DNA from: Pseudozyma flocculosa PF-1
Taxonomy: Eukaryota > Basidiomycota > Ustilaginomycetes > Ustilaginales > Ustilaginaceae
Reading direction: 5' to 3'
NCBI RefSeq assembly: GCF_000417875.1
Contig: NW_006920876.1
Location: forward strand, 184,683-248,682
DNA: 64,000 bases
Of this stretch, positions 21,634 to 33,545 are shown piece after piece (position 1 is the stretch's first letter; every line of letters starts with the position of its first letter). The translations under genes were made by a program, and so were the position numbers. The notes under the pieces are model-generated. The model searched no databases. It saw only the letters and a list, made by a program, of their open reading frames with translations, and had not been told where the DNA came from.

Positions 21634-24304
21634 TCAGGCTCGGTAGTGACGCGTCGCGGCTCTGTGGCCACCGCCGTCGTAGTCGTCGATGCTCATCCGC
21701 GGCCGACGACGTGCGCCGCTCGAACGGCCAGCGGACCTGGCACCGGACAGTCCCGCCGCCACAGCTGAGCCGGCCGAGTCCAACGACGTGTCGGCGGAGG
21801 CGTCGTGGCGGCCGAAGTGTTGCGCGACTCGGTGCGGCCCCGGTCGCGCGTCGACGCCAGAGGCCGTCATCATCGCGCGTTGGCGTCTGGCTTCTGCGCC
21901 CACAGCGTCGTCCCGAGAAAGGTAGAGGCTGTGTGCCGACGCAGCCACCCCGTCGACTCCCTCGTCGAAAACGCGCACGTATCGCCGCTGCGTCGATGCC
22001 GCGCCGTCGAAGCCGTCCCGCCGCCTCCCGCGCTCGGAAGCGCGCGCCCTCAAGCTTGCGGCCGGGGCTGCGTCGTAGCCGGACCAGACGTCGTCGCCCT
22101 CGTCGTCGTCGTCTTCGTAGTCGCTCATGCTGTCGGCGAAGCTTGCGTCGTCAGGCCCATCGAATGGCACGGAGTCAAGGGCGGTCAGGCCGTCGGGTGG
22201 TCTCAACTTGGATGCTCTCGAGGCGCCTGCGTAGCCGCCCGGCGGAACCCCTTCGCGATCGAACGACGCATCGCGGTGGCGCCCGATCCGCTGGCCTCGC
22301 GCGAGTCCGTCGTGACGATGGCTGAGTCTGGCTTGATCCTCGCGATAGATATGCCTCGAAGGGCCGGATCGGGGCTGGTGTCGCTCGAGCTCGATCCTCT
22401 CCTGACATGCCCGTAGTCTGGCGTTCTCTTCCCTCAGCTTTTCCATCTCGCTGCGCAGCATGCTGACTTCTGCCCTGAGCTCAAGTGCTTCCTGGGTACT
22501 CATCCTGCCCGACGCCGCCCGTCCCGATGAAGCTCCCGGCGTGGCGCTGCCCTGCTCGGCTTTGCGCTCTTCGCGCAGCCGAGCCCGCCTGGCCCTGGCA
22601 TACTCAGCCTGGCGCTCGAGCTTACGGAGCCGCCTCTCCTCGTCGGTGAACAACCGCTTGCGGCCCCGCTTGATTTCCGCGCTCGGCGATGCCTCCTCGG
22701 TTGCATCGTGACCGGACTCGGGCGCACCATCCCTGGAAGGGGTGGCGGCGACGGCTGCCGGTTGTGTTGCTGAGGTCGCTGGCTCGCTGTGCCGATGAGC
22801 ACCGGCCAGCTCTTGGATGCTCATCTGCATGGGCGAGTCGGCCTCGACCTCGAGCCTGGAGCCGCTCAAGACTTGAGCTCGGACCTGATCGTCCCGCGGC
22901 ATCGCCAGACCGCGGCTGGCCGTGTGACTCGTGTTGTGCTGCGGCTCGCGTTGACCCTCAATGTCTGTCCGGACATTGCCGCTAGGCGCTGTGGCCAACG
23001 CTCGAGTCGGCTGCTTCTCTGGGATGGATGCCGAGGTGGCTTGCAGCGGCCGCTGACGCTCCGTGGCGCGTGCAATGGTGCGTTGGCGCTGAGCGTCTGC
23101 GTTTGCCGTCACCTCTTGAGCGGGTGTGTGCTCTGCGCCAGCAGGGCTGGGTCGGGCGGATGCCGCCGCCGCGAGGGCCGCGGCCTTGGACGACTTTGAG
23201 CTGACCACGTCCTGAACCGCCAGGGACCAGGCCGACGGCATCGGCAGGTCCGGATTGAGGTCCGGGTTGAAGTCGGGATCGTCCTCGTCCTCTTCTTCGA
23301 AGACGAGGTCGGCAAAGCCAAGCGCGGGTCCTGTCGAGGCCTGTCCGCCTGGATAGCCCCCGGACCCTGGGACCGAGAGGGATGCTGCGGTACCGGAGCC
23401 AGATGAGTGCGTTGGAGCTTGGACGTGGTGCTGCTGCTGCTGCTCTTGCTGCCCTTGCTGCTCTTCCTGGTCAGGATGAATCTGAGCAGAGTGACCGGCC
23501 TGGCGGTGCCGCTGGCCTTCTTGGGCCTGCAGTTGCAGCGACTCGGGGTCGACAGTTCGCTGCAAGTTGGATCCGTTGTGCAGCCCGTCGCGGGTCTGGT
23601 CTTGCGCTCCGACCTGACCCGATTGCATCTGCGCCTCCTGGAGGCGTTGCTGCTGCGACATGAGAGACTGCAGCAGGTCGGTGAGGTCTTGCTCGCCGAC
23701 AGGCCGCCGAGGGCTGCTCTGGCTACCGCTGAGCTTCGAAATGATGGCGCTGATTAGAGGCTACCTCCGGCAAGCGGCAGTGGGATTGATAAGCGGGACC
23801 GAGTCAGACGTCGTTCGGCGCGTCGTTCGGCGGTGGGCACGGATCGGCATCGCTGAGACCAGTAAGGCGCTCGTCACTCACCTGCAGGTCTGGAACTCCA
23901 GCGGCCTGGCCCCCCGAGCGATGTCCGCGAGCGGGACCGGTCAGACCCTTGTTGCTAGATGGCACAAGCAGGCTGTTGCGGTTGGCGGTGATCGAGGGCG
24001 TGGCATGGGTGGCGGGGCTGCTTTGGGCGAAGGCGGCCGGAGATGTGCCCATGATCGAGGCCGGAGTGTGCGCGCCAGCCTGCCACAAGCCATGGTCGGA
24101 GCTTCCGAGCAGGTGGGTGAGGACCTGGATCATGTTGCTGTAGAACTCCTGGTCAGTCGCCGCCGCAGAAGGGGCGGCGTGACCCTCGCGCCGGGCGTCT
24201 GGGTGGGCTGTCGATTCGGTCAATGGCTGTGCTGGTGGAATCAGCGCATCGAGGTTTGTGGCAAAGAGCGACGGGTCGAAGTTTTGCAGGAACTTGAACG
24301 GTGA

Positions 24305-24340
<36 letters not shown>

Positions 24341-24967
24341 TTCTCCCTCATCGTCGTCGTCCACGTCGTCCTCTTCGTCTTCGTCCTCGTCGTCGTCTGC
24401 ATCTGGACTGTCTTCGACCGGCGAGGACCTGTGACTGTCACCCGAAGGGGTCTCGTTGTCTGCACCGTCGGTACCATCGCCGCCGCCGCCGCCGCCGCGC
24501 CCGCTGGTGTCGCTCGAGGCTCTGCTCCTGTCTGCAGGTTCATCCTGTCCATGCTCGTCCTGTCCCGCACCTTCTCCCTGACTGGTGCGAGTCTTGTCGC
24601 TGTCGGACGCATCGTGAGGAGCATCGAGCCCGGTGGGCGCGAAGTGACATGCACCGCCACCGACGGCGTCGCCTGACTGGCCGGCGCGACGCTTGCTTGC
24701 GCCGGGCCTCTGAGCGCCCGGTGATCGGCACCTTTTGCCTCGCTGCAGTGAAGCAGGTGTCGTGAGCGCGTGCGCTCCGTTGGAGTGGCCTTGCGGGCAT
24801 GGAGATGGGTCGGGGGGCGCCATGGGCGAGCTGACGGCTGAAGTAGCGGGTGGTGCCCTGAGTCCCGCCAGTGCTGAGCGAGCCTGCAGACCTTCAAAGA
24901 GCGAGGCAGCAGTTGACGGCGACATGCCGTGGGTCCAAAGATCGGAGGGCGACAGCGCATTGAGCAT
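21634..24967 (-). CDS. Low-complexity nuclear protein with basic region and leucine-zipper-like coiled coil (1070 aa)
   Basis: Two exons, 24967-23882 and 23760-21634; the 121-nt intron (CAG|GTGAGT...GGTAG) joins GVPDLQ to PLISAIISKLSG and leaves the frame intact. The first exon has Ser/Pro-rich sequence, an acidic run at about residues 185-222 (GTC triplet repeat on the plus strand near 24306-24340), then the helical segment DQEFYSNMIQVLTHLLGSSD. The second exon has Gln-rich stretches. The basic segment KRGRKRLFTDEERRLRKLER with a further Arg/Ala-rich helix covers about 726-762, and a heptad helix ELRAEVSMLRSEMEKLREEN about 787-820. A 25-residue linker separates them and the invariant Asn of bZIP proteins is absent, so this is not a standard bZIP. 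A transcription regulator is likely but unproven. Confidence 0.7.
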
Positions 24968-27234
24968 GACGGCTCCTCAGTGACCCGCAAGACGGGCGTG
25001 AGTAGGAGCCAGGCCAGCGCACGCTCAGTGTGGGTCGACGAGGGGTCAAGTCACTGGATCGAGCGCGGTTGGTGCCATGACCGGTCAGGCTGAAGGGTTG
25101 TCCTGTACTTTGCTGGTTGTCAAATGTGGCGGACGAGATGGTTGCGATGCTGGTAGTGTGGGATAATGATGAGGGTGGCAGTAGCAGCGATGGCGCTGGC
25201 GCTGGCGCTGGCGATGGTCGTGTTGGTGGTGGTGACGGTGCTGTTCGCGAAGAGGTGGTGATGGTGCTGTTGGCGAAGGGGGTGGTGCTGGTGCCGGTGC
25301 TGGCGGTGGCGGTGGTGGTGGTGGTGGTGTCGGACAGAGTGTCTGTGTGCCTGGGCAGGCTGGCAGGCCTGGTGGTGGGTGAATGGGTGGGTGCGCGAGC
25401 CTGGCCAGCCAAAGGTACGGTGTTGGTTGGCCCTGCCTGGCCCGAGTGCCGACGATGGGCGATCCAGAAAGGCAAAAGTCGGATTTTCAGATAGATCTGC
25501 TGCTGCTGCTGCCGCCGCTGCTGCTGCTTGGCTGCGATGTGGAGCATCAGACGCGACGCGCAGCTCGCTCGCTCGCAAAGTGAGGCCAGGCGGGCCTGCC
25601 TGCCATGGCCTTGGCAGACGTACTGTTCCAGACCATCTCCCCCTCGATCAAGAGTCAAGGCCCGCTGCGATTGTGACGCTGGGCAGTGCCCCTACCTTTC
25701 GCCTCTGCCAACGAGACAGACGCTGGCAGCGCTACGCACCCTCGCCCTGCGAGATGGCCTACGACTCCCTCTCTCTCTCCCTGATCCTATCTCTCTCCGA
25801 GCACATCGAGGCGGATTCTGCCGCCGGGGTCGTAGTGCGATGCCAGGGGGGGCAGGGCAGGGGAGGCAGGCCTCTCGACGTCGACCTGCGCTTGGCGTCC
25901 AGTGCTGGAGGGCGGGGACAGGCAGTAGGCCAGGCCGGGCGGTTGTGCCATCATCATCGAACGTCGCGACGAGATCTCTGCTGGGCCGCCACTTCTTCTG
26001 GCCTGCCAGGAAAAGACAAGCAAGCTACATAAGAAGAACGAGCAGGAGCAGGTAGGCATGCCTGCGGTGGACTGGGTCTTTCCTTCCCTCGCCTCGCTCG
26101 CGCTTTCTGGACATGACATGTCTGCGCGAAGGAGACGGCCGCTGGCGGCAGGCGTGGCCATGCTATAGGCCAGGCCAGCCAGCCAGCCAGGCCTCCAGGC
26201 GCAGAGCATCTTGGCGCTCTGCTTGACCCTTAGCTTGCTTCTTGCTTGCTTCAGTCTGATGGCAGGGCCCGGCGAGGGGAGCGGCTTGGCAGATAGAGAA
26301 GAGGCTTGCTTGCTTTTTCTGGTGGTAGCGGCCCAGGAGGCGGGCGTGGCCCGAGCTACCCTAGCCTCTGCCTGGGGGTTGCGGCGCCGCTCTGGCGCTT
26401 TTCCGCTGGCCTACACCTGCGCCCCTGGGCCCAGGGCGGGGCCGTCTGACAGCCGGGCTTGTGGCCCTGGCTCTGGCCCTGGCCCTCGAAGGCGCGCGTC
26501 CCCCCATCTCTTGACCTGCCACAGGCCTGCAGAGGCCAGGAAATCCAATCCGATCCAGCTTTCCAGGCGGCCCGGCCGGCCCGGCCGGCCCAGCCAGCCG
26601 CGCCCAAGCTGGATCCCTCCCCTGCTCCACGACCTCACCAACCGCCATCCTCGTCCTCGTCCTCATCCTCGTCCTCGTCTCCGTCCTCGTCCCCCCTCCA
26701 TCCCTCCTCGCCTCGACTGCCGCGCGCGACCTACCGCACAGATAGACGGCCTCTTCGTCACTGCCGTCGTCGCCCGCCTCTCGCGCCTCGTCCAACAAAC
26801 AGGCCAGCGACATACGTATCCCTCTTCGGAACCCAGACCCAGACCGCGCGCCCGACTCTGTGATATCAACCGCTCTACTCTCTATCTTGCTGCTCTCCCC
26901 GTCGTGTCCACTTTATCCGCACCTTCTCGTCGCACCATCGACGCGTCGGCGCCGCCATTCGGTACCCGCATCGCACCTGCCACGCGCTCTATCGAGACAG
27001 CGCAGCATCGGACGACGTCCGCTCGACCGCGACCCGAACGGCGCCGTCATCGTCTTGACACGTCACGCGGCCCCTCTCCCGTCTCGGGCCATCTCATCGC
27101 CAGCACCTGGCCTCGATACCGATACCGAAGAAGAGCTTGCCGCTTCTCATACCCCTCCAGCTGGCACTCCCGACCTCTGACGACCCGACCTCTGACGCCG
27201 CCGGCCAGGTGCGCCCGAGGAACGCCAGCCCGCC
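24968..27234. promoter_or_regulatory. 2.3-kb divergent intergenic region
   Basis: It separates the zipper-like gene (minus) from the Gln/His-rich gene (plus) and must hold both promoters. It contains GGT/GGC repeats around 25180-25335, a GCT/CTGCTG run near 25500-25530 and a long CT/TCGTCC-rich tract at 26640-26700. No coding frame shows a convincing domain. Confidence 0.5.
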
Positions 27235-29613
27235 ATGTCCCGCCACTCGAGGCAGGACTACCACGCCTATACCCAGCCGGCCCACGCAAGATGGTCGCCC
27301 TCGCCGCCCATGAACCGCCTGTCGAACCCCATCGACCCTAGGCTGGCCACCCGCATGGCGCAGCCGGCGCAGGAGCTCATACCCCAGCCACAACCCACCT
27401 CCTCGACCACCATGTCGCAGCTCCATCAAGTCGCTGCTCCACCGCCCGCTCCTCCGGCCACATCGGCCACGCCTGCGCCCTCGTTCCAGTCCAACGCCGA
27501 TATCGTCCAGGCAGTCCAGACCATGAATGCCCAGCTGACCGGCCAGCTCTCGATGATGGGCACGCAGCTGGCCTCGCTCGTATCGCTCACATCGCGCCTT
27601 ATCGAGATCACGCAGCTCTCATCTAACTCGGCTGCGGCAGCAGCAGCGTCAGCGGCGCCTGCGTCGGCGGTCGACACGCCCGCTCGGGCGAATCGGAACC
27701 AGGGCGTCGGCATCAATGCCGCCGCCACGGATCGGACGATGAGTCCGCAACAGGCGAGCACCGCCGCTGCCGACGCCGCGCCGTCGCAGCCGCCGCCGCA
27801 ACCGGTGGGAGGCGGGCGCGGAGGCAGTCGTGCTCAGAACGGTGGTCTCGCCGACGGCATGACCATGCCGAACAGCGCGGCGCGTCCCGAGACGAGGTCT
27901 GGCAACTTCTACAACGCGGCGTCTGGATACCGAGCGGCCAACGGAGGAACCGCTACGGGGTCCTCGCTGGATCGGGCAGCGTTTGGATCGACGCTGCGAG
28001 CTGCCTCGCCATCCAACTCGAGCCCCTCTGTCGTGCAGCTCTCCTCTGGCACGGGTGCCGGGCGGAGCCAGCAGCAGCAGGTGCAGCAGAACGCCGCGAT
28101 CGAGGCGGTCGACACGCACAAGAGCCGGCTGCCTAGCCCCGTGTTTGTCGACGACGATCCCGTCGGTATCGCTGCCGGCCCGCTCGCGGACAGCACCCCG
28201 CAGCAGCAGACGCCCAGCAGCAACAGCACGACGCGTAAGCAGCAGGCTGCCGCCGCAGCCGCTGCGGCGGCCAACGCGTCGGCCGGTGGCGAGGCCAACG
28301 ACTCGTCGTCCAAAAAGGCGGCCGAGTCTACGCTGGGCGACTGGAAGGACTGGCTGGATCAGAAGTGGAAGCCGTCGGCCGCGGAGCAAGGCCGGACGGT
28401 CAAGTACCGCACCATGCAGTCGGCCAGGCGGGCGCACAAGGACATGACCAAGCGCAGCATGGCCACGCTGGGTCGGCTGCCGCTCAAGGAGTTCCTCGAG
28501 ATCAAGCCGGAGCAGTACCTCAACGTGCGCAAGACTGGTCGAAAGGTCTACTCGGAGTGGCTCTACCAGGAAGTTCGGCTGGCCAAGCAGCCTGAGGACA
28601 GGCTCAAGGCCGCCATCAACCGGTAAGCGATCATGGTTCGGCAGCCAACCCTCTTGCCCGTTGTCCGGACCGCCGTCTGACTTTCCCCGCCCTGTCTCGC
28701 CCCGGCCTCCTGCACCTTGCACCTTTGCTGGAACCGCCAGCATCGAGCACGAGCACCCTGCGCTGGGAGACTGTGAGGACCACTGGAAGTCCAAGCAGCT
28801 GCTGCAGCAGATCATCGACAACGCGATCGACGAAGCCAACCTGCACAGGAAGAAGGTGAGTGGTCGCTCGGCAGCTCGATGACCAGTGCTCCCACCTAGA
28901 GCCTTTCGCTGATCGCCTGTTGTTGTTTCATGCTCCGCCTGACCCCGCAGGAGGCCCGCTCGAGTAATGTCAATGGCGCGCTGGGCGACACGAGCCAATC
29001 GACACCGCGCAGCAACGTGGGCGACTCGAGCAAGGTCCGCGCCACCAATTCCAAGGGGGATAGCGCCAAGAAGAGCGCCGCCGCCACGCCGGCCAGCGCA
29101 GCGCCGTCAGCAAAGGCAGCAAGAGCGGGCACTCGGAGAAAGGCCGACCAGGCTGAGCTGGAAGAGACGCCGTCTCGTTTCCGCGCGCCACCGGCTCCGC
29201 ACCAGGCTGAGATCAGCTTGTCATCGTCGACCTCTTCGCGCCGTCCAGAGGACCAGCCCGTGCATGCGCAGAACTCGCTGAGCTCCGGCATGGGCGACTC
29301 GGCCACGCAGGCGCGATCCGCTCTCAGCCAGCGCCTCGCTGGCGGCGAGGATCGGGTCGGATACCTGGACTACTCGGGCTACGGCAACCCCGACACCTCT
29401 AGCCTGGCGTCTGTCGGCTCGGACCAGACCCGCGGAGCTGGAGGCAACGCGAGCGGCGCCGGCAATCAAGCGTGGCCTGCAGCGGCGCAAGGGCACACGT
29501 CGAGCCTTTTCTCGCAGTCTTCGTATGCACAGCATCAGGCTGCTCCACAGCAGCAGCAGCAACAGCAGCAGCAACAGCAGCAACAACAACAGCAGCAGCA
29601 GCAACACCACCAA

Positions 29614-29650
<37 letters not shown>

Positions 29651-30075
29651 AACATCAACAACACCAGCAACATCAGCAGGCACACCAGCACCACGCGCAT
29701 GCGCACCAGCAGCAGCCGCAGCCGCACCAACACCAACACCAGCAGCACCACACGCAGCAGGCACAGCAGCAGCAGCAACAGCAGCAGAGCCAGCACTCGG
29801 CGCTGACCCACCAAGCCTATGCCAGCCACCACGGCAGCGCCCACGCCAACCACTACCTGGGCTCCGACTCGCAGCAGCACCACCATGCCTCGTCTGCAGC
29901 CGGGCTGGGATCGTCGTCGTCATCGTCGCTGCTGGAACCGGGCGCGCACGATGGCCACCGCACGCATTCGCACTCGCACCTCTCGCCTCTGGTCCACGGC
30001 GGCGGCGTGCGCCTCTCTGCCAACACGGCGTCGAACCAGAACGCCTTTGCCTTTGACTATCGCCACCACGGCTAA
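27235..30075 (+). CDS. Gln/His-rich protein with a central helical domain (875 aa)
   Basis: Three exons: 27235-28622, 28741-28855, 28951-30075; introns of 118 and 95 nt. The start MSRHSRQDYHAYTQ is the first ATG after a long 5' region. Residues 85-130 form a helix (NADIVQAVQTMNAQLTGQL). Residues 360-500 are the only well-ordered part: STLGDWKDWLDQKWK, MATLGRLPLKEFLEIKPEQY, GRKVYSEWLYQEVRLAK, then from exon 2 GDCEDHWKSKQLLQQIIDNA. I do not recognise this domain; the Trp pattern and helices suggest a protein or DNA interaction module. From about residue 699 a Gln run interspersed with His continues for about 100 residues. Such composition is common in fungal transcription regulators, which is the working guess. 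Confidence 0.75.
29547..29790 (+). repeat. CAG/CAA/CAC triplet tract coding for poly-Gln/His
   Basis: Near-continuous CAG and CAA codons with scattered CAC, in two blocks (29547-29690 and 29757-29790) within exon 3. The codon mix lowers slippage, but the length is likely to vary between strains. Confidence 0.85.
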
Positions 30076-30685
30076 CGCAGCCGTCACGTCGTGGCACAGC
30101 GGCCCGTCTGCCCATTCCCAAAAATGGCCTGTGGCCGTGTCCCCTCCGATTGAAGGATCCGGGACGTCGCTCGGGGCCTCCCTTTTGTTGCCGTCTCCCT
30201 GTATCATGGCCTCGTGTCTCTATACTGCTATTCTTATCGCTACCTGCACAAAGAGCAAAGAGCACCGCGACATGGATCTGTCCTCTTTCTTTATTTGCGC
30301 GATGGCGTGTGCCCCGGGGGGTTGGGGGACGGTGCTGCTGCCGGGCTTTTGTCGGGTCGAATTGATCTTCTGGGTGTCCTGACGCGACACGCTCCTGGCC
30401 GAGGCCAGCCCCTCCTGGTGGTGGCGGATGTGGGTGTCGCCCGTTCCAGACAGGCAGGCCGTGTGGAGGTCGAGTCCGAGTCCCGGGGGTACGCCGCAAC
30501 CCGACGACTTCTGATGGCCTTTGCGCTTCTTTCCGCTCGACCACCACCACCACCACCACCACCACCACCACCACCACCACCGCGAGGCTCGCAGCTCCAT
30601 CGTGTCGTTCCCGATCTCGACACGCACCCGCACTCTATCGCCGCTACACCACCCACAGCTAGCTTCATCTCTGCAATCGACAACC
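30076..30685. other. Intergenic region with (CCA)n microsatellite
   Basis: A pure CCA run of about 41 bp at 30541-30581 lies about 105 bp before the FRG1 start codon, in its promoter or 5' UTR. Nothing else is seen. Confidence 0.6.
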
Positions 30686-32298
30686 ATGTCCAAGAGCCTC
30701 CGGCTGAGCTTCAAGGGCGACAAGGTGGGTCCGCGATCCACACTCACGACCCTTTGACGAGGCAGAGTAGCTGACCCGTTCCGTGTTCCACACTTGTAAA
30801 TCTGCCCCTCTGACAGCCCGAGAAAAAAAAGAAGCACAAGAGCAGCAGCGCTGGCGGCAGCAGCAGCAGCAGCAAAAAGAAGCGAAGGGCCGAAGACTAT
30901 GTCTCTGATGTCGAAGAGTACGGCGGGGACGAGCAGGGTGAGCACGCTTTCCGGCTGTCTACGAAGCGACGCAAGCGGCAGATCAGAAGGCTGATCGTAA
31001 CCTCTCCGACTCTTTCGATCGATGAAACGAAGCATGGGTCCCCGCGGTGCGGATCGACGATGTGGCGGGACCCTCGTTCCTCTACCAGCAGGGCCCGGCG
31101 TCCTCTCACCCCTTCTGCATCTCGTTCAACACGACGCTCAACGCCCTGGAAGCTGCAGCCTTAGTGCCGCCGGATGCGCACCAATTGGCATCGTCCTCGG
31201 CGGCCAAGGACGCGGTGGCGCTCGAGGAGGTCGAGGGAGCCCAGATCGTATCCATCACGACCGAGGTGACGCCGCAGAGCGTGCATCAGGTCTGGGTGGC
31301 CAACCGGATAGAAGGAACCTCGAGCTGGACGCTTAGAGGCGCAGAGGGCAAGTACCTCGGCTGCGACAGGTTCGGCGTCGTCAAAGCGTCGGCCGAGGCA
31401 CGAGGGCCGCAGGAGGAGTGGGAGCTCGTCGCCGCGCCGCCCGCAGCAGCCGCCGGTGGTGGAGGTGCGGGCAGCCAGGAGCCCGCCAGGCTGGCGCTCC
31501 GGTCGGCCCATGGCGGCTACCTCACGCTGGACGAAGTTGCGGGCGGCAAGAAGGTGATCCGCGCCGACGCCGACTCGATCGGCGAGTCGGAGATGTGGCA
31601 GGTGATGCTGCAGTGGTCGCACCGGCACAAGGCCCGATACGGCGACCAGCTGGCCAAGAAGCTCAAGGGCCAGGAAGACATTGCCACGAGCAAGGCCGAC
31701 GCGCTGGACAAGGAGGTCAAGCTCTTGTGAGTCGCCTTGGGATGCTCGGCTTGCCCGCGTGGCTTCGCCTGCGAAGCTGACTTTGCTCGCCCTTGCCCTT
31801 GGCTCTATCGACGACGACGGCGGCTGCGGCCGACCGATTGGCAGCAAGTCGAGGGCGGGCACGGGCTACATGCCGGCCGAGTTTAGCAGCATGAGCGCCG
31901 AGGACCGCAAGGCGCTGCGCAAGGCCCAAAAGGAAGGTCGACTGGCCGAAGAGATGCTGGATCGAAGGACAAAGTACAAGAGGTGAGCATCCGTCCTCTC
32001 CCATGCTCATTGTTGTTCGCGCGGCCGCCGGTCGAGAAGAATCCCCATTCGCTCTGACTCGATCTCGCTCTTTTGTCTCACACTGTGGCGCGACGTTGTC
32101 GCATCCTTCTGCTGCGACTGCGGTCCGCCGTGGTTATTATTGTCGGTCTGTCCTTTTCTTGCTGCTGCAGCGACAAGTACGCCAAGGTGAGTTGTAGCGT
32201 GGTGCCCAAGCCTCGACCTGAGGGGTGTCTGACAGCTACATAATTTGGTCGTGCTTGTCCCTCTTGCTCTTCTTTGTCCTTGTTGGCTCGGACAGTAG
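30686..32298 (+). CDS. FRG1: FRG1-like nuclear/nucleolar protein (336 aa)
   Basis: Six exons: 30686-30724, 30817-30937, 31033-31726, 31845-31982, 32171-32186 and 32296-32298; introns 92, 95, 118, 188 and 109 nt. The start MSKSLRLSFKGDKPEKKKKH is the family N-terminus with its nuclear-localising Lys run. Then AWVPAVRIDDVAGP; a beta-trefoil core with GKYLGCDRFGVVKASAEA and GYLTLDE; and the C-terminal helix EDRKALRKAQKEGRLAEEML-DRRTKYKSDKYAK, close to the usual ...DRR.K.K.DRYCK end. The last exon is only the TAG stop. If intron 5 were kept, 18 extra residues would be added, which the family lacks. FRG1 proteins bind actin and RNA and are linked to spliceosomes and the nucleolus. N-terminal low-complexity stretch is Ser/Lys-rich. 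Confidence 0.88.
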
Positions 32299-33545
32299 TA
32301 GCGACGACGAGGTGGAGCGCGACTTCCTTACGCGGCGTTCGACCGCCCTCGTGGCCTTTCGAGGGCGGCGCTCGTTCATGCTGCAATGCACAGGGCGCGG
32401 GGACGGCACCGGACCTGGCCCTCGTCCATCTGGCGAGAGGAGTTGGGTGATCCCTGCAGCGCCTTGATCGTTAGTTGACCGGCATCATCATCATCATCAT
32501 CATCATCATCGCCCGTGGTAATAGCCGTCTGAGGTGGCCGTCGCCAACATGGATCGGACGGAGGCCTGGTGGCTACCTGCCACCGCCACCGTCGTTGTTG
32601 TTGCCAAAACCGGGGCGCGGCGGCGAATGCGTCGTGCTGATTGGAGAGCCGCTCGATGCTGCCTGCTTGCTTGCTGGTTGCCCATCTAGCCCGCCGCGTG
32701 CGCCGTGCCTTAAAAAGTCCAGGCGGCCGGCGAGACGGCCGAGGAGTGAGGGCCAAGAAGCAAGAAAAAAAAGGCGGAGAAGGCGTCCATGGCTGCGTTC
32801 GCTCTCGAGCGGTGGTGGAGAGTGCCTGGGCATGTATGTAGGCGGGGCACGGGTCTGCATGCACAACCAGGCAGCAAGGGCGGTGCCAGGGCGGGATAGA
32901 CAGGCCTGGCCACGGCTCTGGCCGACCGAGGGATAGAGAGGCCACAGCACAGCGCGGCGCGGCGTGGCCAGGCAGGCCAGGCCAGACCAAGCGTGGCGGG
33001 CGGGCGGAGAAGGGAGCGGCAGCCGACCCGACCCTGGCCTTTTTCCGGGACCCACCGGCGCACCTCTGCCTGCTCTCTCTGGCTACGGGGCGACTCCTCC
33101 TTCACTTGTCGCCCTCGTCCCGCTCTCTCCTTGCCCGCACCACGCCCGCAACTTGCCTCTCCCAACTCTCTCGCGCACCATCCCCCGCCGTTCAGTCCGA
33201 GCTGCTCGTCGCTCCGCCTTGCTCGGATCACCTGGGCCCGCCTCGGTGCCCCCTAACTCGCCAGCGCCTCCTTCGCCTCTTTCGAATCACCAACGCAGGA
33301 CCCCCTCCTCCAGAGACCATCGCCCCCGCACCTTTCTGCATCCAGAGGCAGGCTTGTCACAGCACGTAGCCACCCCTTCGAGCTGACGGTGGCTCGGCCC
33401 TCTGGACCGCGCTTGGCCACGCCCCTGTCGCCGGGCCAGTCTTGGCCGAGGTGACGGAACCTGGACCCATCCAGCCGCAGACAAGTGAGTCTGCTCCCCG
33501 CACGTCCGGTCTCAAGATCTTCGGCTCGCTGGCAAGGTTGCACCC
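32299..33545. promoter_or_regulatory. 1.2-kb intergenic region, promoter of the Zn2Cys6 gene
   Basis: Contains a (CAT)n run at about 32483-32510 and a long C-rich 5' region before the start at 33546. No gene is supported. Confidence 0.5.

Noticed and set aside
32376..32990. 204-codon minus frame beside FRG1
   Set aside because: Pro/Arg-biased GC shadow without domain.
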